The notes under the pieces are model-generated. The model had not been told where the DNA came from and did not search any database. It saw only the letters and a program-made list of their open reading frames with translations. DNA of 64,000 bases from Enterococcus xiangfangensis (GTDB lineage Bacteria; Bacillota; Bacilli; Lactobacillales; Enterococcaceae), in assembly GCF_005405365.1 (NCBI RefSeq), contig NZ_BJDX01000005.1, positions 124,001 through 188,000 of the forward strand, given 5' to 3'. Made by a program: the position numbers and the translations under genes. Numbering within the stretch: position 1 is the first letter of the stretch; the number at the start of each line of letters is the position of its first letter. Of this stretch, positions 42,850 to 52,129 are shown piece after piece.

Positions 42850-43329
42850 TTATACACGTCCTTTAGTGAATTTTGTTTGAATCGAATGTTTCATCAACGA
42901 TAGCTGAGTCCCTAAATTCATCAATGGAGAAACAGGTTTCGTTTCTTGATAATTTCCTTTTTCAACTGCTAAATAGACCTTTTGTGCATTTTCTGCTGCT
43001 TGTCGCGTTAATTTATTTTCCTTTGCTAAGATTGTTGACTCCATTAATTGATGGATATCGATCCCGACAAATTGGGGACGTGCTTTGAACCGAGCCACTA
43101 CGGAGATTCCTTGCATCATCTCTGCTTCTTGAATGACCCCCTCATCTGAAACACCTAATAATAAAATCGTTCCCGAAGCAATTTTTCCAGGTCGGCGGCC
43201 AATCGCCACTTTTCCTTTACGTTTCATCCTGATATAGACTGTGTTAAAATTCTTAATTTGCTTCATTCCTAACAAAATCTGAAAAATGTAAGCAATAATA
43301 GCAATGACTCCTAAAACGATGATGTTCAT
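42850..43329 (-). CDS. gutM: Sorbitol operon activator GutM
   Basis: A 159-residue GutM protein with an N-terminal hydrophobic helix (about 2-18, IIVLGVIAIIAYIFQILLG) and a basic beta-rich cytoplasmic part (MKRKGKVAIGRRPGK, ISVVARFKARPQFVG). Overlaps gutR by four bases. In L. casei GutM is needed for sorbitol operon expression together with GutR; the same pairing is seen here. Confidence 0.88.
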   Translation of the reverse strand: MNIIVLGVIAIIAYIFQILLGMKQIKNFNTVYIRMKRKGKVAIGRRPGKIASGTILLLGVSDEGVIQEAEMMQGISVVARFKARPQFVGIDIHQLMESTILAKENKLTRQAAENAQKVYLAVEKGNYQETKPVSPLMNLGTQLSLMKHSIQTKFTKGRV

Positions 43330-45179
43330 TTGACTCCGTCTCCTTCCACCATCAACTGACAGTAATCTTCTTTATTATTGATTCGTTTGACTTCTTTTCG
43401 CAGCGTATCATTCGCTGAAATGACAAAAATCGTATCATAAAAACTCAATAATTCTTTTTCCATAGCGAGTGTTAAATTTTCTGGAATTGCCACTAAAAAA
43501 ACTAATTCAATATCTTCCAAAGAAGAGCCTTCTGCATAGGTTCCAATCATTACTAAAATCTCTTCGATCTGATGATTGATTCCGTGAGGAAAAGCAATTC
43601 CATTGCCGATTACGGCAGATTCTTCTTTAGCTTTTTCTAAAATATAACTTCTAAATGTCTCATCAACCTTCTGTTTGACCATCAATTTGTCTAACATCAT
43701 CGTTAGATTTTCTTCATAAGAACGTTGTTTTTCCAATTGTATGAAGTCCATCTGAATATGATCAAAAATAGCCGCTTTCGTCGCAACGATCCGTTTCCAC
43801 TCACTCAGCAGCCAATTTTCGTTGAACAAATCCGTCAACTTGATCACTACGGTCGTCGCCTTTGTATGCTTCAATGGAACCGTGGTAAAAACTGCAAAAT
43901 AACGATCCAGGTCCTTGGTCTCATATTCTTCTTCAGAATAATGCGAGATTCGAATGTTGGGACCTAGGACGGTCTCTAGTTGACGTTTGATCATCAATGC
44001 TGTTCCTTTGCCTGTGTTGCAGACGACGGCGATTTCTTTCATCTTTGTCTGATTATCAGATTTTAATGCGAGTTCAAAATAGATCGCCAAGTAAGAGATC
44101 TCTGAAATTTGCTTTGGCTTTTGTAAAAATTGTGCCAAAGCATTGATTCCTAATTCTGCCAGTTCATGAGCAAAAGCATGTTTTTGCTTGAATTCCTCGT
44201 GAAAGATATCATACGTTTCCACTTGAAAAATCAACCGATTGATTAAAAACATGAAATGAGTGCGCAGATTAATGAACAATTCTGCTTGATCCAAATTAAT
44301 AATGACCGCAGCATCGATCTGATCCATCATGAATTGAAATAATTTTTTCACTTCAGCATTATCAGCTTTCGTTTCAAGCACCAAATTATTGTTAAAAATA
44401 TTCAGTGGAAAACATAGAAAGTCAAAATCAAATTGACTAATCGTCAAACTATATTCTGTCGCCAAACTGACAAACAAGTCTTCTAACAGCGAGTCGCCTT
44501 CAAAATAATTGATATAATGAGGGACTTTTTGTGTAAGAGCATTGCCTGAACGAATCCGTTGAATAGTTAAAATGATCGTTTTTTTCATCAAACCTAACGT
44601 TCGGAAATCTAATTTTTTATCCAACGCGATCGAATCGATTTGCTGCAATAATTCCTCACTCAAGCTCGACTGTTTCAAGTAATCATAAGCATGATGCAAA
44701 TACAATAGGCGTAGTTGTGCTTCTGCTCCTTCCATCAACAGTCCTTTATTAGGTGTACCAATTAAAGAGACTTGATAATTTTTCATGATTTTTTTCAGAT
44801 GATTTAAGTCTTTATTCACTGTTGACCGACTGACTCCTAGAATTTCAGATAAATCATCAATCACGATATAGTCTGTTTGGTTCATAAAACAATCAATCAA
44901 AACAGCCATTCGCTTCGTACTTGAATTGAAATCTGTTTGTTGTTTTAAACTTCCATTCATGATCTCTGAAAATTGTTGAGAGTCGATTATTTTCAATGAA
45001 TAAATAGTGTTATTTTCTTCAACAATTGCCGTACGTTCCATCTGATCGTTTAATAATTGAATTGTTTTTTTGGTGGTTTGAGCACTCGTACCAGTTATTT
45101 TCTGCAATTCACCCAAACTCAAATAATCTTGAGTAATAAAATGTTGCAGTAATTGATACCAGCGGTTAATTAATGCCAT
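43326..45179 (-). CDS. gutR: PRD-containing sorbitol regulator GutR
   Basis: BglG/MtlR-type regulator of 617 residues: N-terminal HTH domains (about 1-150, with SLGELQKITGTSAQTTKKTI and LSEILGVSRSTVNKDL), two PRDs (about 170-370), an EIIB-like domain with cysteine in AVVCNTGKGTALM near 385, and an EIIA-like domain (about 470-617) with histidine in NGIAFPHGINHQ near 540. Phosphorylation by PTS proteins at these sites would tune activity to sorbitol and glucose supply. Between gutF and gutM, as in L. casei gutFRMCBA. Confidence 0.9.
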   Translation of the reverse strand: MALINRWYQLLQHFITQDYLSLGELQKITGTSAQTTKKTIQLLNDQMERTAIVEENNTIYSLKIIDSQQFSEIMNGSLKQQTDFNSSTKRMAVLIDCFMNQTDYIVIDDLSEILGVSRSTVNKDLNHLKKIMKNYQVSLIGTPNKGLLMEGAEAQLRLLYLHHAYDYLKQSSLSEELLQQIDSIALDKKLDFRTLGLMKKTIILTIQRIRSGNALTQKVPHYINYFEGDSLLEDLFVSLATEYSLTISQFDFDFLCFPLNIFNNNLVLETKADNAEVKKLFQFMMDQIDAAVIINLDQAELFINLRTHFMFLINRLIFQVETYDIFHEEFKQKHAFAHELAELGINALAQFLQKPKQISEISYLAIYFELALKSDNQTKMKEIAVVCNTGKGTALMIKRQLETVLGPNIRISHYSEEEYETKDLDRYFAVFTTVPLKHTKATTVVIKLTDLFNENWLLSEWKRIVATKAAIFDHIQMDFIQLEKQRSYEENLTMMLDKLMVKQKVDETFRSYILEKAKEESAVIGNGIAFPHGINHQIEEILVMIGTYAEGSSLEDIELVFLVAIPENLTLAMEKELLSFYDTIFVISANDTLRKEVKRINNKEDYCQLMVEGDGVK

Positions 45180-45199
45180 CTTGTTACCCCACCTTCTGT

Positions 45200-46000
45200 T
45201 TATCCGCGAGTTTTTCCTCCAGCAACATTGGTTGTAATACCGGTAATGTAACTAGACCGGTCAGATAGATAATAGCATACCAAATCGGCAACTTCACTGA
45301 GTTTTCCACTGCGGCCTAACGGGATGGTGGTTGTCTTGCTATAATTTTTTCGCAAATCATCGACACTGATTCCGCGAGTATAAGCTAATGCCGTTTCATA
45401 TTTCACCGTTCGCAAGCCTGTTTCTTCCATAATGCCTGGAGCAATTCCTACTACACGAATTCCTTTTTTGCCTAATTCTTTTGCCCATGAACGCGTATAA
45501 CTATTAACTGCCGCTTTTGTTGCAGCATATGGACTCTGACCTTCTGAACCTTCAAGCCCGCTTTCAGATGACATATTGATGATGACACCTTCACTTCTTC
45601 CCACCATATTGCGTACAACAGCTTGCGTCATTAAAAATACACCTTTTTGATTGATGGCTATAATCTTATCAAAGACTGCATCTGACAATTCAAATTCTCC
45701 ATGAGGATCAGTTGGATCTACTAATAACCGCGGCACATTGATTCCCGCATTGTTCACTAATCCATCAATCTGACCAAAATCTTTCATAACTTGTGCCACG
45801 TTTTCTTCCACTTGCTGACGATTAGAAATATCTGTTTGATAAAAGTGCAGATTTTCATGCGCCTGCTTTCCTTCTTGCAGATCAAAATTCGCTACCGTTA
45901 CATCTTGTTCCAGTAATTCATCAATGATACTTGCGCCAATCCCTGAAGAACCTCCTGTTACGATTACTTTCTTTCCTACAATGTCTAACCAATCTGACAT
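45200..46000 (-). CDS. gutF: Sorbitol-6-phosphate 2-dehydrogenase (SDR)
   Basis: SDR enzyme of 266 residues that oxidises sorbitol 6-phosphate to fructose 6-phosphate with NAD. Rossmann motif TGGSSGIG near 17, NNAG near 88, catalytic Ser in INMSSESGLEGSEGQSPYAATKAAV near 140-162 with Tyr and Lys in YAATK. First gene of the gut operon. ATG at 46000 has GGAGG ten bases upstream; an ATG just before it is out of frame. A cre-like sequence lies 35 bases upstream. Confidence 0.9.
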   Translation of the reverse strand: MSDWLDIVGKKVIVTGGSSGIGASIIDELLEQDVTVANFDLQEGKQAHENLHFYQTDISNRQQVEENVAQVMKDFGQIDGLVNNAGINVPRLLVDPTDPHGEFELSDAVFDKIIAINQKGVFLMTQAVVRNMVGRSEGVIINMSSESGLEGSEGQSPYAATKAAVNSYTRSWAKELGKKGIRVVGIAPGIMEETGLRTVKYETALAYTRGISVDDLRKNYSKTTTIPLGRSGKLSEVADLVCYYLSDRSSYITGITTNVAGGKTRG

Positions 46001-46034
46001 CCATTGTTCCCTCCTCTTATTTACAAACTGAGTA

Positions 46035-46048
46035 TAAAGCGCTTTCCG
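46035..46048 (-). promoter_or_regulatory. cre-like site upstream of gutF
   Basis: CGGAAAGCGCTTTA on the minus strand has the central AAAGCGCTTT palindrome of cre sites but mismatches at both ends. It lies between gutF and its presumed promoter. Confidence 0.45.
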
Positions 46049-46105
46049 CAAATGATTAATACACTCTTTTTTTTATCAGCAAAAAAAAAGAGAGACTAAT
46101 TTGTG

Positions 46106-46145
46106 AAAAAAAAAAAGCTATACCAGAATTTCTGGTATAGCTTTC
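46106..46145 (-). terminator. Terminator after the zinc alcohol dehydrogenase
   Basis: A perfect 15-bp stem (AAAGCTATACCAGAA and complement) followed on the minus strand by a run of 11 T. Confidence 0.92.
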
Positions 46146-46154
46146 TTGATTTAA

Positions 46155-47213
46155 TTAGAATTCTCCGGGATTGGATTCGATCATTACTTTGATCTCATTG
46201 CCTTCCATTACTTTGTCAAAGGCTTCGCGCCATTCTGTTAATGGGTATTTTTTCGTGATCATTTCATCGATATTGATCGCACCTTTGGCTAATAGATGGA
46301 TCGCGATTGGCCAATCGTAAGGATTTTGTGACCGGCTGCCGATGTATTCAATTTCTCGTTGGATAATCGATTCAGTATCTAAGTCCACCATTTTATTAGC
46401 AAACAGACCAACTTGGACGAATTGTCCTTGTTTGCGGAGCAATGGCAAGCTGGCATTAACTGCTGGTACCGCTCCTGATGCATCGTACACTTTATCAACC
46501 CCGTAGCCATCGGTTACTTCATTGACGATTGCTGCTAAGTCTTCTTTCATTGTGTCGACTACGATATCTGCGCCAAGTTTTTTAGCCAAAGCTAAGCGAT
46601 GGGCATCTTTTGTGATCCCTGTCATGATGACAAAAGCACCGATTTCTTTAGCGATTTGTAACAGGAATAAGCCGATTGGGCCAGGTCCCATGATAATGAT
46701 CGTATCTTTTAATTCTAGATGGCTTTTTTGATACATCGCATGGACACAACAAGCCAATGGTTCACTCATCGCAGCACCTTCATAACTTAAATGGTCTGGC
46801 AGTAGATGGATACTTTCTTCTCGTGCCAATACGTAATTTGCCATCGAGCCATTTTGCTGCGTCCCGATTCCTTTACGGTGCGGACATAAGTTGTATTGTT
46901 TTTCTTTACAGTAGTCACATTCGCCGCAGACATAAAAAGTAGTTTCACTTGTTACGCGATCACCAATTTTGACTTTGGTTACCTTGTCGCCGACTTCCAC
47001 AACTTCGCCGGAAAATTCATGACCCAGCACAACCGGTGTGGTAGGGTTTTTATATTCGCCCTTAAAAGTGTGGATGTCTGAACCGCAAATACCGGTATAA
47101 GCAACTTTGATCAAGACTTTATCTTCTGTCGCTGTGGGAACTGGCAGATCGATAAATGCCATTTTGTCATATCCTGGTTCTTGTTTTGAAACGCCCTTCA
47201 TCATTTTCGTCAT
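46155..47213 (-). CDS. Zinc-dependent polyol(-phosphate) dehydrogenase
   Basis: Medium-chain zinc dehydrogenase of 352 residues. Catalytic zinc ligands Cys near 43 (GICGSDIH) and His-Glu in GHEFSGE near 68; structural zinc with four cysteines in VCGECDYCKEKQYNLC; NAD loop MGPGPIGLF near 175. It is the last gene after PTS EIIA, EIIB and EIIC of the galactitol type, so it likely acts on a phosphorylated alditol: galactitol 1-phosphate to tagatose 6-phosphate, or D-arabitol phosphate to xylulose 5-phosphate. No tagatose genes are nearby, which slightly favours arabitol. SD GAGGAG. Confidence 0.85.
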   Translation of the reverse strand: MTKMMKGVSKQEPGYDKMAFIDLPVPTATEDKVLIKVAYTGICGSDIHTFKGEYKNPTTPVVLGHEFSGEVVEVGDKVTKVKIGDRVTSETTFYVCGECDYCKEKQYNLCPHRKGIGTQQNGSMANYVLAREESIHLLPDHLSYEGAAMSEPLACCVHAMYQKSHLELKDTIIIMGPGPIGLFLLQIAKEIGAFVIMTGITKDAHRLALAKKLGADIVVDTMKEDLAAIVNEVTDGYGVDKVYDASGAVPAVNASLPLLRKQGQFVQVGLFANKMVDLDTESIIQREIEYIGSRSQNPYDWPIAIHLLAKGAINIDEMITKKYPLTEWREAFDKVMEGNEIKVMIESNPGEF

Positions 47214-47323
47214 TTCTGTCTCTCCTCATTCATATTAAGGAAAATAATTTTTATCGAAAAAATTATTTTGATTACTTTTTTTTAATTTAAATACCTTTTG
47301 ATTTTGTAATCATTCGCTAAAGA

Positions 47324-48592
47324 TTAGATCACTTGTGCAACTAGTTCTGAGAATTTCAAGAAGATCCACTTCAAGAAGTTACCGCCAGTGTCTAAGTTTG
47401 TGATTTGAGCTGCACCATCAGGAAATTTTACGATTCCTTGCGCCATTTCAGTAATAACTGGTGAAAAATCAGTCGCCATCAATAATGCTAAAGCCATAAC
47501 GACAGTCAATGAAATAACTGAATGCAAGATATTTCCTTTACGGCTAGGTACAACTAAAGCTGCGAAGAATGGAATCGTTGCTAAATCACCAAATGGTAAT
47601 ACACGGTTTCCTGGTAAAATGACTGCTAAAAATAATGTGATCGGTACCATCAAAAGACCTGTCGATAATGCTGCTGGTGAACCGGTTGCTAAAGCTGCAT
47701 CCATTCCTAGATAGATCTCGCGATCGCCATAACGGCTTTGTAATAATTTTTGTGCGCCTTCTTGAATTGGGATCAAACCTTCCATCAAGATTTTTACCAT
47801 CCGCGGCATCAAGAACATTACACCGCCCATGTTCATTCCCATTTGTAAAATACCGATAAAGTCATAACCGCCTAATAAACCAAGGAACATCCCGATGATA
47901 ATACCCATGATCATTGGTTCCCCAAAAATACCAAAACGTTTTTGAATTGTTTCTGGTTTCACGTCTAACTTGTTGATACCAGGAATTTTATCGACTAACC
48001 AGCCAACTGGTAATGCCAAAATAGCATACCCTTGAGCAGAACCGGTTGTAATACTGATTCCTTCTAATCCGTAATACTCTTGAACTTTTGGTGCTGTTTT
48101 ATCCGCGATGATTTGAATGATAATCGTGAATAAGATGCCGCATAAGATGCCAAAGAAAAAGCTTTTTGTTACAATATAACCAGTTGCTGCTACAGAACTA
48201 ACGTGCCAGTAGTTCCAGATATCGATGTTTAGTGTTTTGGTCCGATTCAATGCTAACATGATCAAATTTACCACTAAAATGACTGGAATCATTACAGCCG
48301 CGATTGGTTGCGCCCATGTCCCGGCTGAGACTGCTGGCCAGCCTGCATCAATAATCGTCAAGTTCAATCCGAACCGTTCAACCATTGCTTGTGCTGCTGG
48401 ACCTACATTTGTGGTCAAGACATTGATGACCAAGTTGATCCCGATCATCCCAATACCTACAGTGATTCCTGAAATAATTGCTTTTTTAACTGGAACTCTA
48501 AAGATAATCCCAACAATAAAGATGATGATTGGCAGCATAACACTTGCGCCAGCACCTAAAACACTCTGTACTGCATTCATTAAACCATCCAT
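47324..48592 (-). CDS. gatC: PTS EIIC, galactitol family
   Basis: A 422-residue membrane protein of the galactitol-type EIIC family with about ten helices. Segments AGASVMLPIIIFIVGI near 15 and GMNMGGVMFLMPRMVKILMEGLIPI near 255 are typical. ATG at 48592 is preferred, as GGGAGGAAGG lies upstream; the track start (48631) would put a basic leader of 13 residues before it. A 267-base gap separates it from EIIB. Substrate galactitol or a pentitol. Confidence 0.88.
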   Translation of the reverse strand: MDGLMNAVQSVLGAGASVMLPIIIFIVGIIFRVPVKKAIISGITVGIGMIGINLVINVLTTNVGPAAQAMVERFGLNLTIIDAGWPAVSAGTWAQPIAAVMIPVILVVNLIMLALNRTKTLNIDIWNYWHVSSVAATGYIVTKSFFFGILCGILFTIIIQIIADKTAPKVQEYYGLEGISITTGSAQGYAILALPVGWLVDKIPGINKLDVKPETIQKRFGIFGEPMIMGIIIGMFLGLLGGYDFIGILQMGMNMGGVMFLMPRMVKILMEGLIPIQEGAQKLLQSRYGDREIYLGMDAALATGSPAALSTGLLMVPITLFLAVILPGNRVLPFGDLATIPFFAALVVPSRKGNILHSVISLTVVMALALLMATDFSPVITEMAQGIVKFPDGAAQITNLDTGGNFLKWIFLKFSELVAQVI

Positions 48593-48859
48593 AAATTCCT
48601 TCCTCCCAATTCGTTTTAGTCTAGTTTTCAAAGACCTTGCTGTTGTTTAACTATCCAGCAAACGGTCGTTACATGGTATTAACATCATTTTTCGTACATC
48701 TATTGCACTATACTTCGTCTTATTCAAAATCTGTATTCACAGCTTTGTCACTTATAAAACAGCATTGGAAAATCGCGCTAGTCGCCAAGCATCAGACACC
48801 CGTTTACAGAAAAACGAACGTACTTTGAAACTCATGAACTAGCGCCTTGTCCAAAGTTA
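48593..48859. other. 267-bp gap inside the EIIB-EIIC operon
   Basis: No gene seen. Arms GCGCTAGT (48775-48782) and ACTAGCGC (48838-48845) are complementary and could fold a hairpin of about 70 bases. There is no T tract, so it is not an obvious terminator. Confidence 0.5.
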
Positions 48860-49147
48860 TTAAATTCCTTTAGCTGCTTCAATGATTTGATTTTCAACTT
48901 TTTCTGTTCCAATCCCTGTTAAAAATGCCATTGCAGAAATTGCTGGAATTTTGTATTGTGTTGGCAACATTGTTGTTGAAATCAACATGTCTGCACTGTC
49001 TTGTCTTCCGGCTGCTTCTGAAATTTTGATTTGTGTGATTTCTACCGGCAAATTATTTTTGGCGAATAACTCCTCAACTTTTTTCATTACTACTGTCGAT
49101 GTTGCGATTCCTGCTCCACATGCTACTAATACGCGAATTGTTTTCAT
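48860..49147 (-). CDS. gatB: PTS EIIB, galactitol family
   Basis: Cytoplasmic EIIB of 95 residues with the phosphorylated Cys10 in VACGAGIATSTVVMKKVEEL, a typical galactitol/lactose-type P-loop. It lies 18 bases after EIIA; SD GGGAGAGA. It transfers phosphate from EIIA to the incoming sugar alcohol. Confidence 0.9.
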   Translation of the reverse strand: MKTIRVLVACGAGIATSTVVMKKVEELFAKNNLPVEITQIKISEAAGRQDSADMLISTTMLPTQYKIPAISAMAFLTGIGTEKVENQIIEAAKGI

Positions 49148-49164
49148 AATAGTTCTCTCCCTTT

Positions 49165-49638
49165 TTATAATTGATTGTTTTTAATCGTGCTGATTAACTC
49201 AGCTGCTGTTGTCGCTAATAATAATTCTGATAAAACTGTTTCATTTTGTAATAAGCCCATCAACGATTGCAGCATTTCTAATTGCGCATGAGGTTGATTC
49301 AGTCCCAATACAAAGACGATCTGAGCTTCTACTTGCTTGCTGTTGTCTTCCATGCTTTTGAAAGCTACTGGGTCTTGCAAAGTCACCACTGCAACAAATT
49401 CTTCCAATACACATTCTGCATCAGTATGGGGAACCGCCGCGCCGAAATTCATTAATTGAATACCAGTGGGAAATGTTTCTTCCCGTTTTTTGATTCGTTC
49501 TAAAAAGTCTTCTCGAACCCACCCTAGGTCTGAGGCTTTTTGATTAACTTGTTCAAACAACTCATCACTTGAAGAAAAGTTCTCTTGTGCGAAAACTAAC
49601 GGTTCTTTCACATAGGAACTTAGTGTCGCTTCTGTCAT
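49165..49638 (-). CDS. gatA: PTS EIIA, fructose/galactitol type
   Basis: EIIA of 157 residues (PTS_EIIA type 2 domain). The phosphorylated histidine is in NFGAAVPHTDAECV near 64, preceded by ERIKKREETFPTGIQLM. The ATG at 49638 has GGAGGG upstream and overlaps the stop of the regulator gene (TAATG); the longer form would start at a TTG. First enzyme gene after gatR. Confidence 0.9.
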   Translation of the reverse strand: MTEATLSSYVKEPLVFAQENFSSSDELFEQVNQKASDLGWVREDFLERIKKREETFPTGIQLMNFGAAVPHTDAECVLEEFVAVVTLQDPVAFKSMEDNSKQVEAQIVFVLGLNQPHAQLEMLQSLMGLLQNETVLSELLLATTAAELISTIKNNQL

Positions 49639-51713
49639 TATTTTGCCCTCCAATATTCATCGTTGAAATCAATCAGCGATTCCCGAATTTCTTCTTTCGT
49701 TGTTGCTTTCTCTAATTGTGCCAATTCATCGGCGCCTGCCAAACTCATCATTTCAAAAATCAAATCTAAGTGTTCTTCTTTATCGTTTGAAGCGAGCAAA
49801 ATTACTGTATGGATTTTTTTGCCATCCTCCGTGAGAATCCCTTTTTTCACCAGTCCTAAACTGATTCCTACACCGATTGCCCCAGCTTCAGCTACTGTAT
49901 GAGGCAATGCGATTTTATGACGTAAAACGGTATAGGCTGGCGGTAACGGCATTTCTTTTTTCAGCGTCTGTACATAATCAGTTGTGATGACTTGTTGCCG
50001 TTCCAACGGTTGTGCCAGCGCTTCTAAAACATCTGGCCAGCTGATCGCTTCTTCAAAAATTTGGATCGTTTCTCCTTTTAAAAGATCGATCAAATGCGGC
50101 CGTTTCTTTTCCAGAATTTTAGATTCTTTTGACGCAAATAGGCTTAGCAATTCGTCATAAAAACTCGTTTCGTCTGCGATGACCGCGTGTTTTTTTACCA
50201 CTGCCAAGATTTTTTCCGGTGTGACGATCTCCGTTTGAATGATCGCTGTGGAACGTAAAACGCGTTCTCTTAATTGCCGTTTTTCTTGTTCTGACAAAAA
50301 ATTGTTTACGACAAAAATTTTCTTTTCCGTTTTTAGCGGAACTGCCGAGAAAATAAAGTCCACATCATAATCGGTCCGATAAAATTCACGTGCTGACATC
50401 GATGTGACAAAATCAATTTCCGGCAATAAGTTTTTCAATGTGTTTTCCAATAAAACGGTGATCGAGATTCCATTCGGACAAACGACAATTGCTTTTTTTC
50501 GATTTTCCGGATGGACGATTTCTGAGCTTTCCACGATATGACTGCCGATGAACAACGAAATAAAAAATAATTCCGCATCTGGAACTGATTGTCCAAAATA
50601 AATCTCCAACGGTCCGCTAGCTTCCTTGACTAAATAAAATAGTGAAAATAAATTAGCATCTTTATTTTCTTGATAATACTGTGTCTGCAGATTCAAGTGA
50701 TATTTGATGCGATAGTAAGCTGGCCGCATATGGACAAGCAATCGCTCCAATAATTTTTCTTTTTCCTCTAAGCTGACACTAGCGATTTGTTCAAAATTTG
50801 CGATGACTTGTTCTAAAGCTTCCTTCATTTTGTTGATCTCTTTCACCGATAAAATATCACCGCGGGAAAGATTAGTCGTCAGCAGCAGCATCGTCAAGTA
50901 AACGCGTTCATTTTCACTTAGACCATCCACATCCCAAATGACCCGATCAGCAGCTAAATATTCTTTCGTGTCTGCAAGTTCGCGATAATTGACTTTAAAA
51001 CTGTACGAGATCAGCTTGCCTTTTTGCGCCCGACGAATCACTAAAATAATCAATAGCGGTAAGGTTCTTAATCGTTCGTCCGTAAATTGGACTTTCAACT
51101 CTTCTTCTACTAACTCCACTCGCTTGCGAAAGACTTCGATCTGTTGCGGATCAATATTGGCAAATTGACCGATAAAATTGATCCCATTGTACATCGCCGC
51201 CAAATTATTTAATAAATTGGAAAGAACATTGCGTTTGTTCCACTCATCTCCTTGAATGAAATACCCTTTTTGACGGGTGTATTTCAAAACCAATTGATTT
51301 TTCTGCAACTGCTGAGTGACTTCTTTCAAATCCCGCAGTACAGTGTTGCGGCTAACGTTCAATTCATCAATAAAATGATTCAGCGATATATAATCTTCTT
51401 TGCTAAGTAACATCAATTCAATTATGGCTGCTCGTTCTTTCCCAGAAAAAACATAATTTTCTGTTGATTCTCCGAGCTGTTCACCACCACCTTTATAATT
51501 TGAGAGAATCTCATTTGCGATGAGAAAGTGACCATTTTTTGTTCGTTTGATCTCACTCAACTTTTCATCTAGCAAAGAATCATTGATTTTCTTCAACGCA
51601 TAATTCAATTGCCCGCGCGTCAAGTCGAATTTCTCGCACAATGTTTTGCTAGTGATCTGTGGATTGTTGATTAACTCAACAAAAATCTGATTGGTTCGTT
51701 CTTCTAAGTTCAT
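49638..51713 (-). CDS. PRD-containing transcriptional regulator of the galactitol-type PTS
   Basis: BglG/MtlR-type regulator of 691 residues with N-terminal HTH domains (FDLTRGQLNYALKKI near 27, NHFIDELNVSRNTVLRDL near 110), two PRDs (about 175-400), EIIB-like domain with cysteine in VVCPNGISITVLLENTL near 420, and a C-terminal EIIA-like domain with histidine in HKIALPHTVAE near 612. It is co-transcribed with the PTS genes it should control. It is not a close copy of gutR, sharing only layout. Confidence 0.88.
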   Translation of the reverse strand: MNLEERTNQIFVELINNPQITSKTLCEKFDLTRGQLNYALKKINDSLLDEKLSEIKRTKNGHFLIANEILSNYKGGGEQLGESTENYVFSGKERAAIIELMLLSKEDYISLNHFIDELNVSRNTVLRDLKEVTQQLQKNQLVLKYTRQKGYFIQGDEWNKRNVLSNLLNNLAAMYNGINFIGQFANIDPQQIEVFRKRVELVEEELKVQFTDERLRTLPLLIILVIRRAQKGKLISYSFKVNYRELADTKEYLAADRVIWDVDGLSENERVYLTMLLLTTNLSRGDILSVKEINKMKEALEQVIANFEQIASVSLEEKEKLLERLLVHMRPAYYRIKYHLNLQTQYYQENKDANLFSLFYLVKEASGPLEIYFGQSVPDAELFFISLFIGSHIVESSEIVHPENRKKAIVVCPNGISITVLLENTLKNLLPEIDFVTSMSAREFYRTDYDVDFIFSAVPLKTEKKIFVVNNFLSEQEKRQLRERVLRSTAIIQTEIVTPEKILAVVKKHAVIADETSFYDELLSLFASKESKILEKKRPHLIDLLKGETIQIFEEAISWPDVLEALAQPLERQQVITTDYVQTLKKEMPLPPAYTVLRHKIALPHTVAEAGAIGVGISLGLVKKGILTEDGKKIHTVILLASNDKEEHLDLIFEMMSLAGADELAQLEKATTKEEIRESLIDFNDEYWRAK

Positions 51714-52129
51714 CCTTATCCCTCTTTACATCCTTAAATTTAAATGAAAAACGCTTACATTTCCATCATATTTGTTCACCATTAATTCAGTGTTCTTTAT
51801 TTAACCTGGTACTGATAAACCTTATTTTTTTACAAAAAAAATAAGCGAAAATAAGAAACGCTTAAATAATAGCACGAATCAGTCGTCCAATTCCTATTTT
51901 TTACTACGTATTATGCAACTTGATTCTCTTATTTTCTCCCCATTCTATCAAGAGTCTCATTGTTTGTCTGTTTTTTATGTAAGCGAGACTTTCTCATTTT
52001 TACAGTTAAAATAGCTTTAGCCTAGGTCTAAACGCTAAATAATCTAAAAAAGAGACTGAAATGGACGAATTCTCATCCTTCAGTCTCTTTTTTCGTCATG
52101 ATTTCTTTGATACTTTTTTCAATGATAAT
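51714..52129. other. 416-bp intergenic region
   Basis: It carries the upstream region of the PRD regulator, with a cre-like half (ATGTAAGCG at about 51752-51760) whose second half fits poorly, AAGCG-N11-CGCTT at 51843-51862, and the aldehyde dehydrogenase terminator. No gene or RNA family seen. Confidence 0.5.
52046..52094 (-). terminator. Terminator after aldehyde dehydrogenase
   Basis: AAAAAAGAGACTGAA pairs with TTCAGTCTCTTTTTT around an 18-base loop that can pair further. A/T tracts on both sides. Confidence 0.85.

Noticed and set aside
51746-51759. cre site before the galactitol-type regulator
   Set aside because: Left half is good but the right half misses the conserved C; kept only as a note in the intergenic entry.
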